Position numbers and translations under genes: made by a program
In this document: piece by piece, positions 60,533 to 64,000 of the stretch
How positions within the stretch are numbered: the stretch's first letter is position 1
Layout: every line of letters begins with the position of its first letter
Assembly (NCBI GenBank): GCA_024509875.1
Contig: JAMPIV010005829.1
Span: 186,001-250,000, forward strand
From: Oreohelix idahoensis
Lineage: Eukaryota > Mollusca > Gastropoda > Stylommatophora > Oreohelicidae
Direction of reading: 5' to 3'
Length of the DNA stretch: 64,000 nucleotides
The notes under the pieces: model-generated
The model's database searches: none
What the model was told of the DNA's origin: nothing
Seen by the model: the letters and a program-made list of their open reading frames with translations, nothing else

Positions 60533-60830
60533 ACACACAAAATGATGCATACTACCAGCAGCTCAACAAAAGAGAACAAGAGGTATTCTTCAGACTTCGC
60601 ACTGTCCACAACAGATTGAGATACCATAAATTCAACAAGCTAAAGATAGGAACTGTGGCACTGATAAAATGACTGCTGAACATCTGCTTCAAATTTGCCC
60701 ACCATTTGCGGAACAGAGAAAGCGTATATGGTCGACACCGGTACCATTCGTGTAAAAGCGGTACGGAAATTAAACATGCTTTCTTTGAAAACATTCAAGT
60801 AGACGTCTGAAAGTGTCCGAAGAAGAATAT
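60533..60830 (+). pseudogene. LINE family D, 3' end, second nested copy
   Basis: Reads YYQQLNKREQEVFFRLRTVH, then NRLRYHKFNKLKIGT, damaged after that, with HLLQICPPFAEQRKRIW recognisable one frame over. The end contains GAAGAAGAATATC. It corresponds to 10395-10770. Confidence 0.7.
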
Positions 60831-61135
60831 CACTTCTACAGTGATGATCTTGTCATACAATTTCAATTCCTCTATTCTATGCAAGCACCCATTTATAAAG
60901 GTATATAACATTTTTAGTTGTAGTTTTGTTGTTCTCCAAGTTTCGGAACCATAACACTGCCTTGACACTTGAGTTTCTCAAGTGTTTGATTTTCTTGAAT
61001 ATTCTTCTCTTTTTGCATCCCGATTTTTCGATAATTGAGCTAACTTCTATTTCATCACCATCATCTTTTGTTTCGCTCCTTATGTAGCCTGTTGCTACCA
61101 CTGTAGATAACCACCTAAAGGAAGTCTACGCCAAA
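60831..61135 (-). pseudogene. LINE family B fragment upstream of the nested LINE D
   Basis: The minus-strand frame 60877-61101 reads through SSIIEKSGCKKRRIFKKIKH, AVLWFRNLENNKTTTKN and YLYKWVLA. These align with the LYGAETWRTTKTT and FINGCLRRI region of RT C-termini seen at 12980. Stops follow. Confidence 0.6.
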
Positions 61136-61159
61136 TCGAAAAAATCTTGCAGTAATGGC

Positions 61160-61296
61160 GTCTGTAGAAATTTGTTTTACATGACAAGATTGACAGTCCC
61201 ATGTACAACCTGATATTAGTCGTCTTTTACGACATGCCTGGGGGAGAGGTAGTCATATTCTTTCTTTCTCTCCTCCGAAACCCCAGGGAACTACCT
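61160..61296 (+). repeat. SINE-like conserved core, copy 3
   Basis: TTTTACATGACAAGATTGAC, TTAGTCGTCTTTTACGACAT, GCCTGGGG and TCATATTCTTTCTTTCT in the same order as at 9670 and 16760, ending AAACCCCAGGG. The 17-bp array begins directly after it. Confidence 0.5.
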
Positions 61297-64000
61297 GAGA
61301 TTATTACTATTACTGTCCAGTTACTATTACTGCCCAGTTACTATTACTGTCCAGTTACTATTACTGCCCAGTTACTATTACTGCCCAGTTACTATTACTG
61401 TTCAGTTACTATTACTGTCCAGTTACTATTACTGTCCAGTTACTATTACTGTCCAGTTACTATTACTGTCCAGTTACTATTACTGCCCAGTTACTATTAC
61501 TGTCCAGTTACTATTACTGTCCAGTTACTATTACTGTCCAGTTACTATTACTGTCCAGTTACTATTACTGTCCAGTTACTATTACTGTCCAGTTACTATT
61601 ACTGTCCAGTTACTATTACTGCCCAGTTACTATTACTGCCCAGTTACTATTACTGTCCAGTTACTATTACTGTCCAGTTACTATTACTGTCCAGTTACTA
61701 TTACTGTCCAGTTACTATTACTGTCCAGTTACTATTACTGTCCAGTTACTATTACTGTCCAGTTACTATTACTGTCCAGTTACTATTACTGTCCAGTTAC
61801 TATTACTGTCCAGTTACTATTACTGTCCAGTTACTATTACTGTCCAGTTACTATTACTGTCCAGTTACTATTACTGTCCAGTTACTATTACTGTCCAGTT
61901 ACTATTAATGTTCAGTTACTATTACTGTCCAGTTACTATTACTGTCCAGTTACTATTACTGTCTAATTACTATTACTGTCCAGTTACTATTACTGTCCAG
62001 TTACTATTACTATTACTGTCTAATTACTATTACTGTCCAGTTACTATTACTGTCCAGTTACTATTACTGCCCAGTTACTATTACTGTCCAGTTACTATTA
62101 CTGCCCAGTTACTATTACTGCCCAGTTACTATTACTGCCCAGTTACTATTACTGTCCAGTTACTATTACTGTCCAGTTACTATTACTGTCCAGTTACTAT
62201 TACTGTCCAGTTACTATTACTGTCCAGTTACTATTACTGCCAAGTTACTATTACTGTTCAGTTACTATTACTGTCCAGTTACTATTACTGCCAAGTTACT
62301 ATTACTGCCAAGTTACTATTACTGTTCAGTTACTATTACTGTCCAGTTACTATTACTGTCCAGTTACTATTACTGTCCAGTTACTATTACTGTCCAGTTA
62401 CTATTACTGCCCAGTTACTATTACTGCCCAGTTACTATTACTGTCCAGTTACTATTACTGTCCAGTTACTATTACTGTCCAGTTACTATTACTGTCCAGT
62501 TACTATTACTGTCCAGTTACTATTACTGCCCAGTTACTATTACTGTTCAGTTACTATTACTGTCCAGTTACTATTACTGTCCAGTTACTATTACTGTCCA
62601 GTTACTATTACTGTCCAGTTACTATTACTGTCCAGTTACTATTACTGTCCAGTTACTATTACTGCCCAGTTACTATTACTGTTCAGTTACTATTACTGTC
62701 CAGTTACTATTACTGTCCAGTTACTATTACTGTCCAGTTACTATTACTGTCCAGTTACTATTACTGTCCAGTTACTATTACTGTCCAGTTACTATTACTG
62801 TCCAGTTACTATTACTGTCCAGTTACTATTACTGTCTAATTACTATTACTGTCCAGTTACTATTACTGTCCAGTTACTATTACTGCTCAGTTACTATTAC
62901 TGTCCAATTACTATTACTGTCCAGTTACTATTACTGTCCAGTTACTATTACTGTCCAGCTACTATTACTGTCCAGTTACTATTACTGTCCAGTTACTATT
63001 ACTGTCCAGTTACTATTACTGTTCAGTTACTATTACTGTCCAGTTACTATTACTGTCCAGTTACTATTACTGTCTAATTACTATTACTGTCCAGTTACTA
63101 TTACTGTCCAGTTACTATTACTGCCCAGTTACTATTACTGTCCAGTTACTATTACTGTCCAGTTACTATTACTGTCCAGTTACTATTACTGTCCAGTTAC
63201 TATTACTGTCCAGTTACTATTACTATTACTGCCCAGTTACTATTACTGTCCAGTTACTATTACTGTCCAGTTACTATTACTGTCCAGTTACTATTACTGT
63301 CCAGTTACTATTACTGTCCAGTTACTATTACTGTCCAGTTACTATTACTGTCCAGTTACTATTACTGTCCAGTTACTATTACTGTCCAGTTACTATTACT
63401 GTCCAGTTACTATTACTGTCCAGTTACTATTACTGCCCAGTTACTATTACTGTCCAGTTACTATTATTGTCCAGTTACTATTACTGTCCAGTTACTATTA
63501 CTGTCCAGTTACTATTACTGTCCAGTTACTATTACTGTCCAGTTACTATTACTGTCCAGTTACTATTACTTTCCAGCTACTATTACTGCCCAGTTACTAT
63601 TACTGTCCAGTTACTATTACTGTCCAGTTACTATTACTGTCCAGTTACTATTACTGTCCAGTTACTATTACTGTCCAGTTACTATTACTGTCCAGTTACT
63701 ATTACTGTCCAGTTACTATTACTGTCCAGTTACTATTACTGTCCAGTTACTATTACTGTCCAGTTACTATTACTGTCCAGTTACTATTACTGCCAAGTTA
63801 CTATTACTGTTCAGTTACTATTACTGTCCAGTTACTATTACTGTCCAGTTACTATTACTGTTCAGTTACTATTACTGTCCAGTTACTATTACTGTCCAGT
63901 TACTATTACTGCCCAGTTACTATTACTGCCAAGTTACTATTACTGTCCAGTTACTATTACTGTCCAGTTACTATTACTGTCCAGCTACTATTACTGCCCA
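61297..64000. repeat. 17-bp minisatellite TTACTATTACTGTCCAG, >2.7 kb
   Basis: About 159 units run out of the window. Variants are TGCCCAG, TGTTCAG, TGTCTAA and TGCCAAG. Two places carry an extra TATTAC (about 62009 and 63221). The 235- and 389-codon frames at 61201-61908 and 61908-63077 are artefacts of a stop-free repeat: 17 is prime to 3, so every frame cycles through all three phases. Confidence 0.98.

Noticed and set aside
61201..63077. 235- and 389-codon Leu/Tyr repeat proteins
   Set aside because: Translations of the 17-bp minisatellite.

Overview
The window looks like intergenic or intronic DNA of an animal genome. It is AT-rich and dominated by transposable-element copies and simple or satellite repeats, and I found no host gene I can support. 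The mix fits a mollusc or another lophotrochozoan: RTE-type and R2-type LINEs, hAT and mariner DNA transposons, a tRNA-like SINE, long trinucleotide and minisatellite arrays, and an unusual Ty3/Gypsy element of Gmr1 type. That assignment is inference from the repeat content.

Layout, left to right. 1.56-4.10 kb holds a decayed hAT transposon with matching ends and a 7-bp flanking repeat. 4.26-5.82 and 7.71-9.32 kb are two direct copies of a 1.6 kb repeat, with four tandem 176-bp units between them. 9.4-16.9 kb is a graveyard of LINE 3' ends, including a LINE nested in another LINE, a 46-bp LINE stub with target-site duplication (TSD), a 76-bp tandem array grown out of LINE coding sequence, and a tRNA-like SINE with an 11-bp TSD. 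17.2-18.9 kb is a trinucleotide array beside an RTE fragment, then a degenerate tandem repeat carrying a 141-bp hAT-type MITE. 19.8-21.8 kb is an internally deleted RTE LINE. 23.8-25.0 kb is about 1.2 kb of alternating purine-pyrimidine repeats.

25.86-35.08 kb is a young minus-strand Ty3/Gypsy element with LTRs of 2.1 and 2.4 kb, a GAACC TSD and one 1275-codon frame. Its domains run capsid, zinc knuckle, protease, integrase, reverse transcriptase, RNase H, so integrase comes before reverse transcriptase (Gmr1 order). Only 36 bp further on, 35.13-44.00 kb is a second young LTR element with 3.0 kb LTRs and a CAGAG TSD. It has no pol, but carries a Gag-like amino terminus and a 600-codon frame I do not recognise. 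It looks non-autonomous and may depend on a relative of the first element.

47.2-48.2 kb is a LINE fragment. 50.12-53.29 kb is a full-length RTE LINE with a perfect TSD but four nonsense codons. 54.01-55.29 kb is a mariner copy whose third catalytic Asp is His. 55.93-60.31 kb is an R2-type LINE (restriction-like endonuclease) flanked by two almost identical 425-bp direct repeats. From 61.3 kb to the window end runs a 17-bp minisatellite. Most other open frames are products of simple repeats or LTR sequence.

All identity statements come from reading by eye. No database search or alignment program was run.
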